DNA of 64,000 nt from Bathymodiolus brooksi (GCA_963680875.1 OY804583.1:32291331-32355330), one strand, 5' to 3'. Counted from the first letter of the stretch, positions 1 to 12,975 are shown. A program made the numbers and translations. The notes: generated by a model from the sequence alone, not told the origin.

Positions 1-797
1 TTGGAAATTGACCACCTAAGGACCATTGATGACATGTTTGCTATATTGGCTTACTGGTTTCAGAGGAGAAGATTTTAAAACATTTTTTCCCCATAAGGTC
101 CTGTGTTAAAACTATGTCCGCTGAAGGTGGCCATCTTGGATGGAGGTCAGGGTCACCGGACACAATTTTGAAAATTGACCACTTAAGGACCATCCATGCC
201 ATGTTTGCTTTAAATTGGCTAACTGGTTTCAGAGATTTTTAAACATATTTCCCATAGGGTCCTATGTTAAAACTATGTCCGCTGATGGCAGCCATCTTGG
301 ATGGAGGTCTGGGTCACTGGATATAATTTTAAAAGTTGACCGTTTAAGGACCATTCATGCCATGTTTGCTTTAAATTGGCTTACTGGTTTCAGAGGAAAA
401 GACTTTTAAACATTTTTTCCATAGTTAAAACTAAGTCGAGTCACGACGGCCTTCTTGATATTTCCGATCGGCAAACGATTCACAAGTTTAGTACAGGACC
501 ACCCAATGATCATTCCTGCAAAGTCACAATTCAATTGGCTTTGTGGTTTCTGACGAGAAGATTTAAAAAATTTCAGCCAATGAGAACACATTATGGACCG
601 TGGCAGCCATGTTGGATTTCAAATCAGCACCAAAAACAAAAATCTGGTAGAGGACCATCCAATGAACATTTCTGGCAAGTTTGGTTCAATTCTGTTCAGC
701 GGTTTCAGAGAAGATTTAAATGTGAAAAGCTAACAGACGGATGATGGACGCTTACCCATGACTAAAGCTCACATGGCCTATGGCCAGGTGAGCTAAA
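1..797 (-). repeat. Bivalve dispersed repeat, tandem 150-180-bp units, truncated at window edge
   Basis: About five degenerate units share GGCCATCTTGGATGG, CCGGACACAATTTTG, GGACCAT and TTTCAGAGGAGAAGATTTT. The right end is a hairpin (AGCTCAC...GTGAGCT, 766-794). The same family recurs at 39436, 56460 and 58090. Confidence 0.8.
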
Positions 798-1917
798 AAA
801 AAAAACATATATTTTTTGGTATGATATGAATTGATATGAGCACCATTTTTGGTGAAAATTCTAGTTTTTTTGTTGTTGAAAAAAACAAGAATTTTGAGAA
901 TTAGTCTTATTTACACAATAATCTTCTGCAATAAGCACTGATGTTCATGAGAATCTATATCACTCACCAGATTGTATCACATTTTGGGATTAGTGGAGAA
1001 TGTAAATATCATTTTCAATGTCGGTCCTTAAGCATATTGTAGCAGGGCTTCAATGCATCAGTGATAATAAGTCCAGCTTGGGTTCGATGCTTTTATTGGA
1101 ATATAACAGTAACCCTACAAATATACAAATAACAAACATAAATACATGACAAGACAGATCATCACATAAGATAATACACAATCAAAGGGAGATAATTCTC
1201 TATGATTTATCAAAGAATATAATATAAAACACTTTTCTACAAGTTATCTTCTATGAGAAAAATAACACAATATACAAAATGTAGCTTACTCTTCTAATAA
1301 GTATACAATAAAGTAAATTATTCTGTCTTTGGTAAATAACCAAATAATTGCAACTTCAAGACAATTGGCATTGCATCACCTCAGAATTAGTTTCAGCAGT
1401 TTATACACTCAAAAAATAAATCTCTATGAGAGAAAATATATGACACAAATAAAAATGACAAACACTATTACACTCAGTAAACACAATTCACTGAATACAC
1501 AAACGTATAAACATGCAAATAAATAAACAATCAAATACACAAAGCTTACCCTATATATGTCACAAGGGCACCAGAAAATGGATCACACTAGGATCTTTGT
1601 AAGTCTACATCATAATAAATCCTGAATAAAATAAAAGGGGCATTGATAAGTCAAAATGACTTCATAACATATTAAATATAACAAAAGCATCATCTTGAAT
1701 AAATTAATCACCTGATATAAGTTGTATATCAAAGTTTACAGAAATTCAACACTTGTAAAAATATAAAAGAATAACCATGATAACATTCCTCTCATTCTAA
1801 TATTATATGAAATTAGAAAACAATTATACTCAGATTCATACTTCAATCTCAATATGTGCATTCCCACTATTTCATACTAAGGTGAAAATTAGAAATAATA
1901 AAATGAGTAAACAGGAA
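798..1917. other. No gene seen
   Basis: The stretch is AT-rich with short scattered frames only. I see no motif, splice pattern or long repeat. Confidence 0.6.
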
Positions 1918-2573
1918 GATCAATTGACTTTGGCGACCACAATACTGGAATAACCACAATACTGGAATACCAGTATTGTGGGGTAATGGTATAAACATTC
2001 CAGTATTATACCAGTATTGTGACTTGGTAATTAGATAGTATTATATGAAATAAATGTCTCTACAATACATTTAATAAGGTATGAACATAATTGTTTGTTT
2101 TCAAGAAAATTGTTTAGAAACATAATTTTTAGACAATAATCAATATATATATCTTTTAATTTTATAAACTTTGGAAAAACCAATATGTTAACTTGTTATT
2201 GGAAGAAAATAGTTAAGAAAAAATGATTGACAGAATTAAAGGGTAATTTACGAAGATTACAAAAGAGATGCTATTAAAAATATATAGAAGTATATTGAGA
2301 AATTTGGACGTTAGGATAGCTCATTTTAATTTGTAATTGCACAACAGTTTAGATTCTTTTTTAACTATTTTGGTACCCCTTAAAATGACCGTGTTGCCAC
2401 TTTGGGTCTTGAAACTGCTGTAACTGTTTACAGTTTACAAAATAAAACCACTTTAGGCACTTAAGTTTAATCTGAAATAAAAACCTGTCTTTACCGTACT
2501 GGTATACAATTTGTATACCACTGGTATGACAATACCGGTATTCCAGTATTGTGGTCGCCAAAGTCAATTGATC
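1918..2573. mobile_element. Foldback element with 35-bp inverted ends
   Basis: GATCAATTGACTTTGGCGAC (1918 onward) is mirrored by GTCGCCAAAGTCAATTGATC (to 2573), with the match covering 35 bp. CCAGTATTGTGG motifs repeat inside both ends. No ORF is supported. Confidence 0.6.
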
Positions 2574-2978
2574 CCATAGAATAGTAGTACATGTGGTCCA
2601 AATTAATTTCCAGTTTGAAAATGTTTGAGTAAACCAAAATGTCTGACTTTTGTTTCTGTTGTGCTCTATCACACGTGTGAGGAAAAGATAATCTACCAAT
2701 AGAAAGTCTGTATTTTCCCTCCAAAATTAATGTGTAATGAACCATGCAATTTACTGTACTGTATCAAAGGACGTATATTATCAAGGACGTATATACGTCC
2801 ATATACGTCCTTGACTGTATATAGTTCTATTTTGTAATTTTAATTTCAAAAATATTTTAAACCTTAATAACATGAGTAAATAATATCATTATAGCATATA
2901 ATGATTTTCAGTATATTGACAATGTACAACCAAATACTAGAACTCTATTTATATTGTCGATGTGGAAGTGGTTCGTTA
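2574..2978. other. No gene seen; small palindrome
   Basis: TCAAGGACGTATAT (2781) is mirrored by ATATACGTCCTTGA (2801-2814). Nothing else is recognised. Confidence 0.6.
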
Positions 2979-3029
2979 CAGGGGCGGATCCAAGATTTCA
3001 AGTTGGGGGGGGGGGGGGGCACATACAAA

Positions 3030-3143
3030 ATCAATATACGTAAACATACACACAAAACACAATAAGACATCAATATACGTAAACATACACACAAAACACA
3101 ATAAGACATCAATATACGTAAACATACACACAAAACACAATAA
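3030..3143 (-). repeat. 39-bp minisatellite, 3 copies (left arm)
   Basis: These are three units of the same 39-bp repeat as the large array, in inverse orientation. The first unit lacks three bases. They mirror the array starting at 3658 about a centre at 3400. Confidence 0.9.
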
Positions 3144-3232
3144 GTGGGGGTTAAAGATCCAGAGGTAAGAGGTAAGGTAAGGTAGTCATAAATATACTTA
3201 CAAATTACACAGAAATAAAGCATGATAAACTC

Positions 3233-3568
3233 CAGGGGCGGATCCAGGATTTCAAGTTAGGGGGGGGGGGGGCGCACTTTAAAAAATTGCGCCGAGCGGA
3301 GGGAAGCGCGAACATTTTTGGGATATTTCGTGTGAAAAATCACGATTTTACGCCAAAAAAATCTTTTTTTTTTTCCAATTTTAGGGGGGCGCGCCGGGTG
3401 CGCCCCCCCCCCCCCCCCCCCCTAAAATTGGAAAAGATATGATTTTTTTGCGTAAAATGGTGATTTTTCACACGAAATACCCCAAAAATTTTCGCGCCTC
3501 CCTCCGCTCGGCGCAATTTTTTAAAGTGCGCCCCCCCCCCCTAACTTGAAATCCTGGATCCGCCCCTG
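3233..3568. mobile_element. Near-perfect palindromic MITE at the centre of an inverted duplication
   Basis: CAGGGGCGGATCCAGGATTT at the left is mirrored exactly by AAATCCTGGATCCGCCCCTG at the right, and the arms remain complementary through a GCGCC-rich core with G and C runs. A third end-fragment (CAGGGGCGGATCCAAGATTT) lies at 2979. Confidence 0.75.
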
Positions 3569-3657
3569 GAGTTTATCATGCTTTATTTCTGTGTAATTTG
3601 TAAGTATATTTATGACTACCTTACCTTACCTCTTACCTCTGGATCTTTAACCCCCAC

Positions 3658-5490
3658 TTATTGTGTTTTGTGTGTATGTTTACGTATATTGATGTCTTAT
3701 TGTGTTTTGTGTGTATGTTTACGTATATTGATGTCTTATTGTGTTTTGTGTGTATGTTTACGTATATTGATGTCTTATTGTGTTTTGTGTGTATGTTTAC
3801 GTATATTGATGTCTTATTGTGTTTTGTGTGTATGTTTACGTATATTGATGTCTTATTGTGTTTTGTGTGTATGTTTACGTATATTGATGTCTTATTGTGT
3901 TTTGTGTGTATGTTTACGTATATTGATGTCTTATTGTGTTTTGTGTGTATGTTTACGTATATTGATGTCTTATTGTGTTTTGTGTGTATGTTTACGTATA
4001 TTGATGTCTTATTGTGTTTTGTGTGTATGTTTACGTATATTGATGTCTTATTGTGTTTTGTGTGTATGTTTACGTATATTGATGTCTTATTGTGTTTTGT
4101 GTGTATGTTTACGTATATTGATGTCTTATTGTGTTTTGTGTGTATGTTTACGTATATTGATGTCTTATTGTGTTTTGTGTGTATGTTTACGTATATTGAT
4201 GTCTTATTGTGTTTTGTGTGTATGTTTACGTATATTGATGTCTTATTGTGTTTTGTGTGTATGTTTACGTATATTGATGTCTTATTGTGTTTTGTGTGTA
4301 TGTTTACGTATATTGATGTCTTATTGTGTTTTGTGTGTATGTTTACGTATATTGATGTCTTATTGTGTTTTGTGTGTATGTTTACGTATATTGATGTCTT
4401 ATTGTGTTTTGTGTGTATGTTTACGTATATTGATGTCTTATTGTGTTTTGTGTGTATGTTTACGTATATTGATGTCTTATTGTGTTTTGTGTGTATGTTT
4501 ACGTATATTGATGTCTTATTGTGTTTTGTGTGTATGTTTACGTATATTGATGTCTTATTGTGTTTTGTGTGTATGTTTACGTATATTGATGTCTTATTGT
4601 GTTTTGTGTGTATGTTTACGTATATTGATGTCTTATTGTGTTTTGTGTGTATGTTTACGTATATTGATGTCTTATTGTGTTTTGTGTGTATGTTTACGTA
4701 TATTGATGTCTTATTGTGTTTTGTGTGTATGTTTACGTATATTGATGTCTTATTGTGTTTTGTGTGTATGTTTACGTATATTGATGTATTATTGTGTTTT
4801 GTGTGTATGTTTACGTATATTGATGTCTTATTGTGTTTTGTGTGTATGTTTACGTATATTGATGTCTTATTGTGTTTTGTGTGTATGTTTACGTATATTG
4901 ATGTCTTATTGTGTTTTGTGTGTATGTTTACGTATATTGATGTCTTATTGTGTTTTGTGTGTATGTTTACGTATATTGATGTCTTATTGTGTTTTGTGTG
5001 TATGTTTACGTATATTGATGTCTTATTGTGTTTTGTGTGTATGTTTACGTATATTGATGTCTTATTGTGTTTTGTGTGTATGTTTACGTATATTGATGTC
5101 TTATTGTGTTTTGTGTGTATGTTTACGTATATTGATGTCTTATTGTGTTTTGTGTGTATGCTTACGTATATTGATGTCTTATTGTGTTTTGTGTGTATGT
5201 TTACGTATATTGATGTCTTATTGTGTTTTGTGTGTATGTTTACGTATATTGATGTCTTATTGTGTTTTGTGTGTATGTTTACGTATATTGATGTCTTATT
5301 GTGTTTTGTGTGTATGTTTACGTATATTGATGTCTTATTGTGTTTTGTGTGTATGTTTACGTATATTGATGTCTTATTGTGTTTTGTGTGTATGTTTACG
5401 TATATTGATGTCTTATTGTGTTTTGTGTGTATGTTTACGTATATTGATGTCTTATTGTGTTTTGTGTGTATGTTTACGTATATTGATGTC
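3658..5490 (+). repeat. 39-bp minisatellite, exactly 47 copies
   Basis: The 1833-bp array consists of 47 units beginning TTATTGTGTTTTGTGTGTAT and ending GATATTGATGTC-like ATTGATGTC, with no length change. I see only two base differences, one near 4789 (GTCTT to GTATT) and one at 5161 (TATGTTT to TATGCTT). Because 39 is divisible by three, long open frames run through it; they are not evidence of a gene. Confidence 0.95.
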
Positions 5491-5649
5491 CACCATTTTG
5501 CTGTTGCTCATCTTTTTAGTTTTCTATGTTTTGTTTTTTGTTTTGTTTGTCTTTGTCCTGTGTCGTATGTGCTTACTGTTGCCGATTTCTCTGGATTGTC
5601 CATTCTTGATTTCCCTCTCGGGTTTCCCTAACGTATATTTAGTCTATTA

Positions 5650-6003
5650 GAATTCAGTGAGTGAGTGGTTTTAGTTTAGCGCCAACTCAGCAATTTTCCA
5701 GCTATATCATGGTGAGAACAAGTTAATTTTCATGAGATGATAATGAGGTCGGCTTTATATTAAACCAACACGCTTAGTTGGATTTTTTTTATAATGTTAG
5801 ATCACTGAAACAACAGCCCGCGGATAGACATGTCGCCCCACTCGGACGCATTATCCTGATTCTGATTCTTTCTCCTTAATGCTGCGTGCATGGTGGAGAA
5901 GCAACAAATACCAATTTTATAGTTTTTGGTTTGACCAGATCGGGGCTCGAACCTACGATCTTCCGCATTCCATTTGAGGGGAGCACCGATGTGGTTGGAT
6001 TAA
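5650..6003 (-). mobile_element. Second-type tRNA-derived SINE, reversed
   Basis: The minus strand shows a B-box-like GTAGGTTCGAGCCC, GGTATTTGTTGCTTCTCC, GGAAAATTGCTGAGTTGGCG and a CACTCACTCACTGA tail. The CACTCAC tail is common in molluscan SINEs. Confidence 0.8.
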
Positions 6004-6621
6004 AATTGGTATTAAACATTCAGTTTACATACTAGTAAAACTAATTGCTTGTTAATATCTATTAAAACTCGTCTATGACCATTTTCACTTAAGCAAAAAT
6101 GACTTCATTGTCAGTTACCTACGACTGATCACGTTTCCATGCTTTCCACTCATCACACTCGGGCCAATTCATATGATAACCAACGTTTCGTTTTTGAAAC
6201 TAATATGTATTTTAGTAGCTTCCATTATAACATTACATCAGTCAAATTTTTCTCAAATTTTCCTATTAAGTCGGATTGAATATATTATTAAAGAAACTAT
6301 CTTACTTGTCAATGTAACATTTGTTGGGTATAGCTCATGCGTAATTTCGACCCGTTCCTCTCCTTTCATTTTAATTTATAAGGAAATGCTTTCCTTTAAA
6401 ATGTGATTTGATTAGCTGTAAATCGGCGTGTCAGAACTAATCATTTTGAATATTTTTAAATGACCTGACTGTGACTAAATCCAACTTCATATAATTAAAT
6501 GTTTGTTGTATCTGTGTTCTTTCTTTTGTGATACACCCGACAAAAAGAAACAAAAAAAAACCCAAATACAATAAACATATAAGTTTAATTAGATTGGAAT
6601 AAATCATGACTACAAGAATTT
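6004..6621. other. No gene seen
   Basis: The sequence is AT-rich and shows no recognisable coding or repeat structure. Confidence 0.55.
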
Positions 6622-6826
6622 TTGTTTCAGTTGACTTGTGTTATTACTGTAATAAGTTGCCTTTTTACATCTGTAATTAATAGTAGATTGATCTTTTTGT
6701 CAGCTGAAATTATCTCTAAAAACCAGTCTGGATTTAGAAAAGGTTTCTCTACTAGAGATAATATATTTATTATGCATGCTCTTGTGTCTATTTATTTTTC
6801 ATTGGGGAAAAAACTTTATTGTACCA
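6622..6826 (+). pseudogene. LINE reverse-transcriptase fragment
   Basis: The frame encodes ISKNQSGFRKGFSTRDNIFI followed by GKKLYCT, the conserved N-terminal palm region of non-LTR retrotransposon RTs, preceded by a degraded FTSVINSRL stretch. It stops matching at about 6826, exactly where the purine/pyrimidine repeat array begins, so the rest of the element is missing. This is a dead fragment. Confidence 0.75.
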
Positions 6827-6835
6827 AAGGGAAAA

Positions 6836-7757
6836 GGTAAGGGTTAATGTTGGGGAAAAGGGGTTAATTATGTAAGCGTGGGAAAAAGGAGGAGGGTTAA
6901 TACTTAACCCTTCCCCCACCCTTAACACTTCCCTCCCGCTTTCCCCAATCTTAACCTTTCCTCTCACGCTCCCCTTTACTTTTTACCTTTCCCACCGTTA
7001 ACCCTCTCCCTTTCCCACCATTAACCTTCCTCCTTTACCTACCCTCCTTTTCCTCAACCCTCCCTATTTTCACACGCTTAACCTTTCCGCTTTACAATTC
7101 TCTACTCCTAACCCTCCCGCTTTCCCTACCCTTAACCCTTCCCTCCCACTCTTGACCCTTCCCCTCCCGCCCCACTCTACCCACTCTTATCCCTTGCCCT
7201 CCCGCTCCCCATTACCCAACCTTCCCTTGACCCACTTTTAACACTTCCCCTCCTGCTTTGTTCACCCATAACCTTCCCCATTATCCACCAATCCCCTTTT
7301 CCCACCCTTCACCTTTCCCTACCCTTTACCGTTCCCGTCCCGCTTTCCCTACCCTTAAACCTTCCCTCCCGCTTTCCCCACTCTTAACCCTTCCCCCCCT
7401 TACCCACTCTTCCCGCCACCCTTAACATTTTCCCTCCCGCTCCCCAGTACCCAACCTTCCCCTTGCACCACTCTCACACTTCACCCGCTTTGTCCACCCA
7501 TAACCTTCCCCATTACCCACCCTTCCCCATTTCCCCTCCCACTTTCCCTACCCTTAACCCTTCCCTCCCGCCTTTTCCACCCTTATCCGTTCCCCTCCCG
7601 TTTTCCCTACCCTTAACCCTTCCCTCCCGCTTTCCCCACCCTTAACCGTTCCCCTCCCGATTGTCCTACCCTTAACCCTTTCCTCCTGCTTTCCCCACCT
7701 TAACCGTTCCCCTCACGCTTTCCCCACTCTTCCCCCATCCTTAACCTCCCGCTTTGC
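6836..7757 (+). repeat. Pyrimidine-rich degenerate array (CCCTTAACCCTTCCCTCCCGC)
   Basis: About 30 imperfect units with CCCTTAACCCTTCC and TCCCGCTTTCCCC follow a short opposite-strand run of GGGTTAA and GGGGAAAAGG (6836-6900). The polarity switches at GAGGGTTAATACTTAACCCT. Such strand asymmetry can form triplex DNA. No gene is present. Confidence 0.85.
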
Positions 7758-8579
7758 TGTAGGGCATGTATACGGTTAGTTAATTTATACTCACTTGATA
7801 ATAGCATAAATTCAATGCTAATTTTCTTGCAGTATGAAAAGGTAAATATATTGTAAACATTTCTGAAATAAGATGAAAATTATGGATGTTTATGTGTTCA
7901 GTTTGTGCAAGGATTTATATACTACATGTATATAAATCCTTGGTTTGTGATTTCATGGTTGCTATACTTTTCTTGAATGAAGCCAAGTGCGAGAATGATA
8001 CACGCATGTTTATCGTTATTTTGATACTTATTTAGTGGAAATTCACGAAACAAATCGAAAAAGGTACACATTGTTGGTTAAAGACAAATGATACCGAGAG
8101 GTAAACCTTAGTGTAAATTAATAATGACAAAGTCCAGAAGCACAATCAGCTGATGATATTAATGAGGTAAGATTTCTGTTATTCTATAGAGAATCAAAAT
8201 ACCCGGTAAGATCTTTAGGTCTAGAACTTTTTCACTTTATACCAACGTTTACGTGATCTTTTTTAGAGACCAAGATGTTTGATTCGCAGTATCCATCATA
8301 TTGTCATAAGTGAATCAGTTACCACCTTTCATGCAAGTTATTATTAAAAGGAAAATAATCAATTAACTGACTAAAAAGATGAAAACGATTAAAAACAAGT
8401 TTGATGCATTATAAAAATGTATGCAAATGGGTAGGTGATCTTATTTATTTTTAGAATTCATAGCTATGTCATGTCATTTGTTTTCTTTACAAGTGAACAC
8501 ATGCAAAATGTAGCACTAGGAAATAGAAAATGCAAATATGCCCAGTAAAATGCAAATAATTAAAGATTACCAGTTATAT
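7758..8579. other. No gene seen
   Basis: The sequence is AT-rich. A short inverted pair, AAGGATTTATATAC and GTATATAAATCCTT, lies at about 7910-7942. Confidence 0.55.
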
Positions 8580-8990
8580 TAGCGTTTACCAGGTTAAATT
8601 AGCGAATTATCTTGTTATATTTGCGTTTTACCTTTTAAATTTGCATTGTCATGGCATTTTAGCGTTTTTCCTTTTAAATTTGCATTGTCGTGGCATTTTA
8701 GAGTTTTTCCTTTTATATTTGCGTTTTTCCTTTTAAATTTGCATTGTCGTGGGATTTTAGCGTTTTTCCTTTTAAATTTGCATTGTCGTGGCATTTTAGC
8801 GTTTTTCCTTTTATATTTGCGTTTTTCCTTTTAAATTTGCATTGTCGTGGGATTTTAGCGTTTTTCCTTTTAAATTTGCATTGTCGTGGCATTTTAGCGT
8901 TTTTCCTTTTATATTTGCGTTTTTCCTTTTAAATTTGCATTGTCGTGGGATTTTAGCGTTTTTCCTTTTAAATTTGCATTTTACCAGTTA
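8580..8990 (+). repeat. 98-bp-period tandem array
   Basis: Units alternate TTTTAGCGTTTTTCCTTTTA, AATTTGCATTGTCGTGG and TATATTTGCG. The GGGATTTTAG variant recurs at about 8752, 8850 and 8947. The short frames through it are repeat translation only. Confidence 0.85.
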
Positions 8991-9000
8991 AATCGCACGG

Positions 9001-11195
9001 TCATCTAAATCACCTGCTGAGTAGAGAGATTACGTAATACTGTAGTCGTCACTAGCTCATTGAATATGACGATCTATAGTATTATATTATCGTGTATCTA
9101 TACGTATTTATTTATTTATTTATTTATTATTATTTATGTCATACTAGTCTGGCCCTTAATAAATTTAGTGTATTCAATACACAATAATCCATCAATTGTT
9201 GCGTATTTGATTTTCATGTCGTATTTTAACTTAATGCGATGTTTATTAAGAAATGTGACTTTAAATGTATTAAAATATTAGCAAAGTGTGACTGTTGTCA
9301 CTTCACTATTACTTGTTTTTGATTATCATGCGAGAAACACATTAACCTTGTATTACCTATGCTGAGACTATTTACTAAAAAATGAATTAAGTATATATTA
9401 AACTATCGGTCTCTATTAAGCTATTTATATCTTTTATGACAGTTGGATTTGTAATTAATTTTCGAACACGCGGTAATATGTTTCTTTCGTCTATATATGT
9501 GACAGAAGGAGAAATGGGTCCTTTTTAGTGAAAGTGCCTCCGATATCCTACGTTATTTTCACCTGTTGCGAAAACATTGTTGAAGTGTTTGAGAGTTTGA
9601 CAACATGCTTTTGAACGATGGACACATCGTTGTTTAGTGGACATTTAGGGGCATTTGACGCACTATCACATTTAATATTATCCTTGCAATAACTAATGCT
9701 ACAGGTAAAACATTTCGTTCGAGCGACAAAAATGGCGTCCAAATTTCGGGTCCGACATCCTACGTTATGACGTACATTCTCCCCTCTGTATATTGACACT
9801 ACCGTTGGGTGTAGGATTTTAAATACAATTCACACTAGACTAAGACATAGATAAAGTAACTTGAACGCTGATCTGTTCCGTGTTAATTTGGCTAATGGTC
9901 AAGGCTGTATCTGTGGTTGTGCATTTGAAGCTGCAGTTCATTTTATTCTAGAACGTTGTATTTGCAACGAAGCCGACTGGGGAAGAATTGAAATTAAGAC
10001 TAGTTTTTCTTCGTGAATTAACAATTGAAGCTTTACATTTTGGCGATGACACCTTAACTGATATGCACAATCTGCAAATGTCCAAAATGTGTGCACCTGT
10101 ACCTCAAACGAACAAAACGTTTTACCCACTTATAATCATAACACTCCCTCCCCTCTCCCAATTTTAAAAGTTCAATAACTTCCCGTTACTTTGATTTCAC
10201 ATACAAGTATATTAAAAAGAAATGTTTACATAATCTGGTATTATTTCATGCTTTTTGGTTTTCATTTTTCATAAGTGATATGTCTACTGAAATCTTGTAT
10301 ACAAATCCTTGCTGAAATGCAATGAATTATAACTAAAACCAAATATAGAATTATTAGTGAAATTTTCAAATGACAAGAATTTATATGTATATTGTATTCT
10401 ACTATATCGTGTGTCCAATCCAATTGTTAAAATGTTTAACAATAAAATATGTTTAAGTTAATCTAATGTAATAGGGGTTTGTGGTATTCCGTGCAATGAT
10501 GGGTGCCGGCCCGTGTGACCGGCATAGAATTAGAAATAAGATGGGAACATATTTACCTATTTACATCTGTATAGATAATTACAGAAAAAAAGTAATTGAA
10601 GAATAATTACTTGAATAAAGGAATGAAAAGTGTGATATTTTATTGAGATAATACATAAAATACACTATGTTTATAAATACCTTGGAAGTTTTGCAAGCAT
10701 AACATTTTCCGGATCCATATCCGAAGACAAACAGACATTTATTATAGAAGTAACTAGTTCCGGTTAGAGTGATTACTTCCGGCTGTTGTAGCAACAAGGA
10801 ACAATTTCATGTTCTCATATTTCAGTGTCTTTTGTTTTATAACAAAAATAAGCATTGATACTACCCAGATAATTGCAAACATATAATATTATTTAAAAAT
10901 CATGTAAACTACGAGTAGCGTACATAGACTTGATGAAAGAACAGGGGCACAACCACGGCACGAACACCTGTTCAGGCTGTTGATTCAGCCATTCTAAATA
11001 TAGACTAATCACTACAATAATACATCTCGGTAAATTATGGAGTTGTTTTTCTAATTTTGGTATCACCTATTGAGGCTGAGAGCATATTGCTTGTTGTCTA
11101 AGCCACAATTTAAAATAAATATGCAAGATTAGGATGTGTATATGCTATTTCAAAGTTTATTTTAAGACATTATGTCATAACTGTGCTATCCTCGC
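9001..11195. other. No supported gene
   Basis: A (TTTA)n run lies near 9100. A somewhat CpG-richer patch at 9540-9790 has an open minus frame (83 codons, Cys-containing), and 10579-10797 has another (72 codons, ending KCYACKTSK before GTATTT). Neither matches a family I know, and both may be chance or decayed elements. Confidence 0.45.
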
Positions 11196-12127
11196 GGTAT
11201 CGGTTTCGGAGCCCTTAAGGGAAAATAGTGAATTATTTTCTTTCATGGCGTTGAAAGAAATATTAAATATTCGAAATATCTAGATACAAGTCTTCTTTAA
11301 AATGTTTTAACATGAACTTTATTTAGAGCCTTCAAACACTTACGCAAAACATGTTTATTATTGAGTGCTACCTCACACTTACCTGTGTAGGCGGTATCAA
11401 TTTCGGAGTGGCTATTCCAATTCACTCCTACTGTATGTAAAATGGATGGAACAGCACACACTTTGTTCCAAGGTATGGTGTGCTGTCTTGCCATATTGTT
11501 CAAACGTTTTTTAACAATAAAAAATCCAAATTAACTTGAAACAATTTAACGTAATAACGATCCAACGCTGAAAATGACATTAATTAGATTTTTTTTTTTT
11601 TAATAATTTTTAATTTAATTTTTTTTTTTTTTTAATTTCAATAGTAGATATCCTTATCTCAAATAAACAGACCAAAAAAAGTTGAAATGAATGACTTTTG
11701 AACCATTTCTCATTCCTGTTTAATCTGTAAAATTGTAGAAATGAAGATTTCAAACAATAAGAAATGACACTTACGGCTTTCCATAGATTTTTTGTTTGTT
11801 AAGAGTTGTCCCCCTTTCCATACTTGAAATGTGCTCAATGGGCAGACGACAAAAGGATAAACAATATTGGAATGACTTGCAGCTGCAACAATGGGTACTT
11901 TTTTAAGGAAATTTGGGATATAAAAAATGGACTTGGGAAATACAGTGATATTCTATAGGTGTTTTATAACGTATAAAATACTTACGTTAACTGAAAGCTG
12001 TCAGGACATTGCTTTGTATGGTGAACTGTCAACTGTATGGACAATGTAAACATACGCCTCCAACATCATACGGGTCACTAGTTCACGAGTAATGAATATG
12101 TATATCGGCGGCTCCGAAACTGATACC
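11196..12127. mobile_element. Inverted-repeat element, GGTATCGGTTTCGGAGCC termini
   Basis: GGTATCGGTTTCGGAGCC (11196-11213) is mirrored by GGCTCCGAAACTGATACC (12110-12127). A third related motif (GGCGGTATCAATTTCGGAGT) lies at 11391. A 68-codon minus frame inside is not recognised. No target duplication was made out. Confidence 0.5.
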
Positions 12128-12429
12128 TGGACGATATTTCCGTGACACTGCAATCAGGTAGTTCAAAATGCAAAATTATATATTTTGCTACAAAGTTACA
12201 CTAAAGTTGTACTAAAGTGCTCAAGTTTACTGTATCTAAATGTAGGAATATGGTTGTTGAGAAATTTTTTAATATTGACTTTTTTTTTAAACCTGTCAGT
12301 CCTGTTGATTAGACAACAAATGCATTTCAATATTAAAAAAAAAGATGAAATATGACTAGATATAGTTTTTTGGCTATAGTTGCTTTGTGGAAAATTGCTT
12401 ATAGGTAAAACCATGGACCATATAAATGG

Positions 12430-12560
12430 GAGGGGCCGTCATGGTTGTGATCGTATGGTAGTTGAATTTACAACTACCTGTGCTTTCAGTGCCTATCACC
12501 ACTAAAGCTATGAGTTCGAACCCTGTTCATGGCAAGGTGTACTTGATACAAAATTATTAC
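12430..12560 (+). mobile_element. SINE 5' fragment
   Basis: The tRNA-like head is well kept, with GTCATGGTTGTGATCGTATG and the B-box-like GAGTTCGAACCC. The body and tail are missing. Confidence 0.7.
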
Positions 12561-12717
12561 ACTTTAAAGATATGATAGGCTTAACCGGAAGAGTACATTT
12601 CAAACATCGTGGAAGGAAAAAATTCCTTGGGTTGAGCCAAGTGGTAGGCTGATAACCACGGCAATCTAATTTCGTTGAAATTAAGCTTCTTAAGACATTT
12701 TCTGCTCTGTATCTCCA

Positions 12718-12771
12718 GAGATTAGACTTCCGAAGACATTTTCTGCTCTGTGTCTTTGGAAGTCTAATCTC
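12718..12771. repeat. Perfect 14-bp hairpin
   Basis: GAGATTAGACTTCC is mirrored by GGAAGTCTAATCTC across a 26-base loop that contains one of two neighbouring AGACATTTTCTGCTCTGT copies. Confidence 0.7.
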
Positions 12772-12975
12772 AACGAGATTACCGGCGATCATGCTTATGA
12801 GAATTATGAAGTAAATATGTGGGGTAAATACTGTAGAATATATCCAGAATTTGCACAAAAAACCAGTGCTTTATTTAAAGTACCATACATTCAATATACG
12901 AAAATTGACTGTTTGATAGCCCAGACAGAATGAAAAGCAGGTTTTATAAAATTAAGTGTACAGCAGCATCTGATC

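Noticed and set aside
376..744. 122-codon ORF
   Set aside because: It lies wholly in the degenerate bivalve tandem repeat, and other copies of that repeat do not keep the frame.
3658..5490. Possible CRISPR-like array
   Set aside because: Units are contiguous with no unique spacers, and the genome is eukaryotic.
3578..5650. 690-codon open frame of 13-residue repeats (SYCVLCVCLRILM)
   Set aside because: It is the translation of a 39-bp minisatellite; 39 is divisible by three so more than one frame stays open, and the mirrored arm has only three copies.
6836..7757. True telomeric repeat
   Set aside because: Units are about 30 bp with TTAACCC inside, not a TTAGGG array, and the sequence is interstitial and degenerate.
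10579..10797. Possible minus-strand first exon ending KCYACKTSK before GTATTT
   Set aside because: It lacks an ATG start, no acceptor or second exon was found, and no family is recognised.
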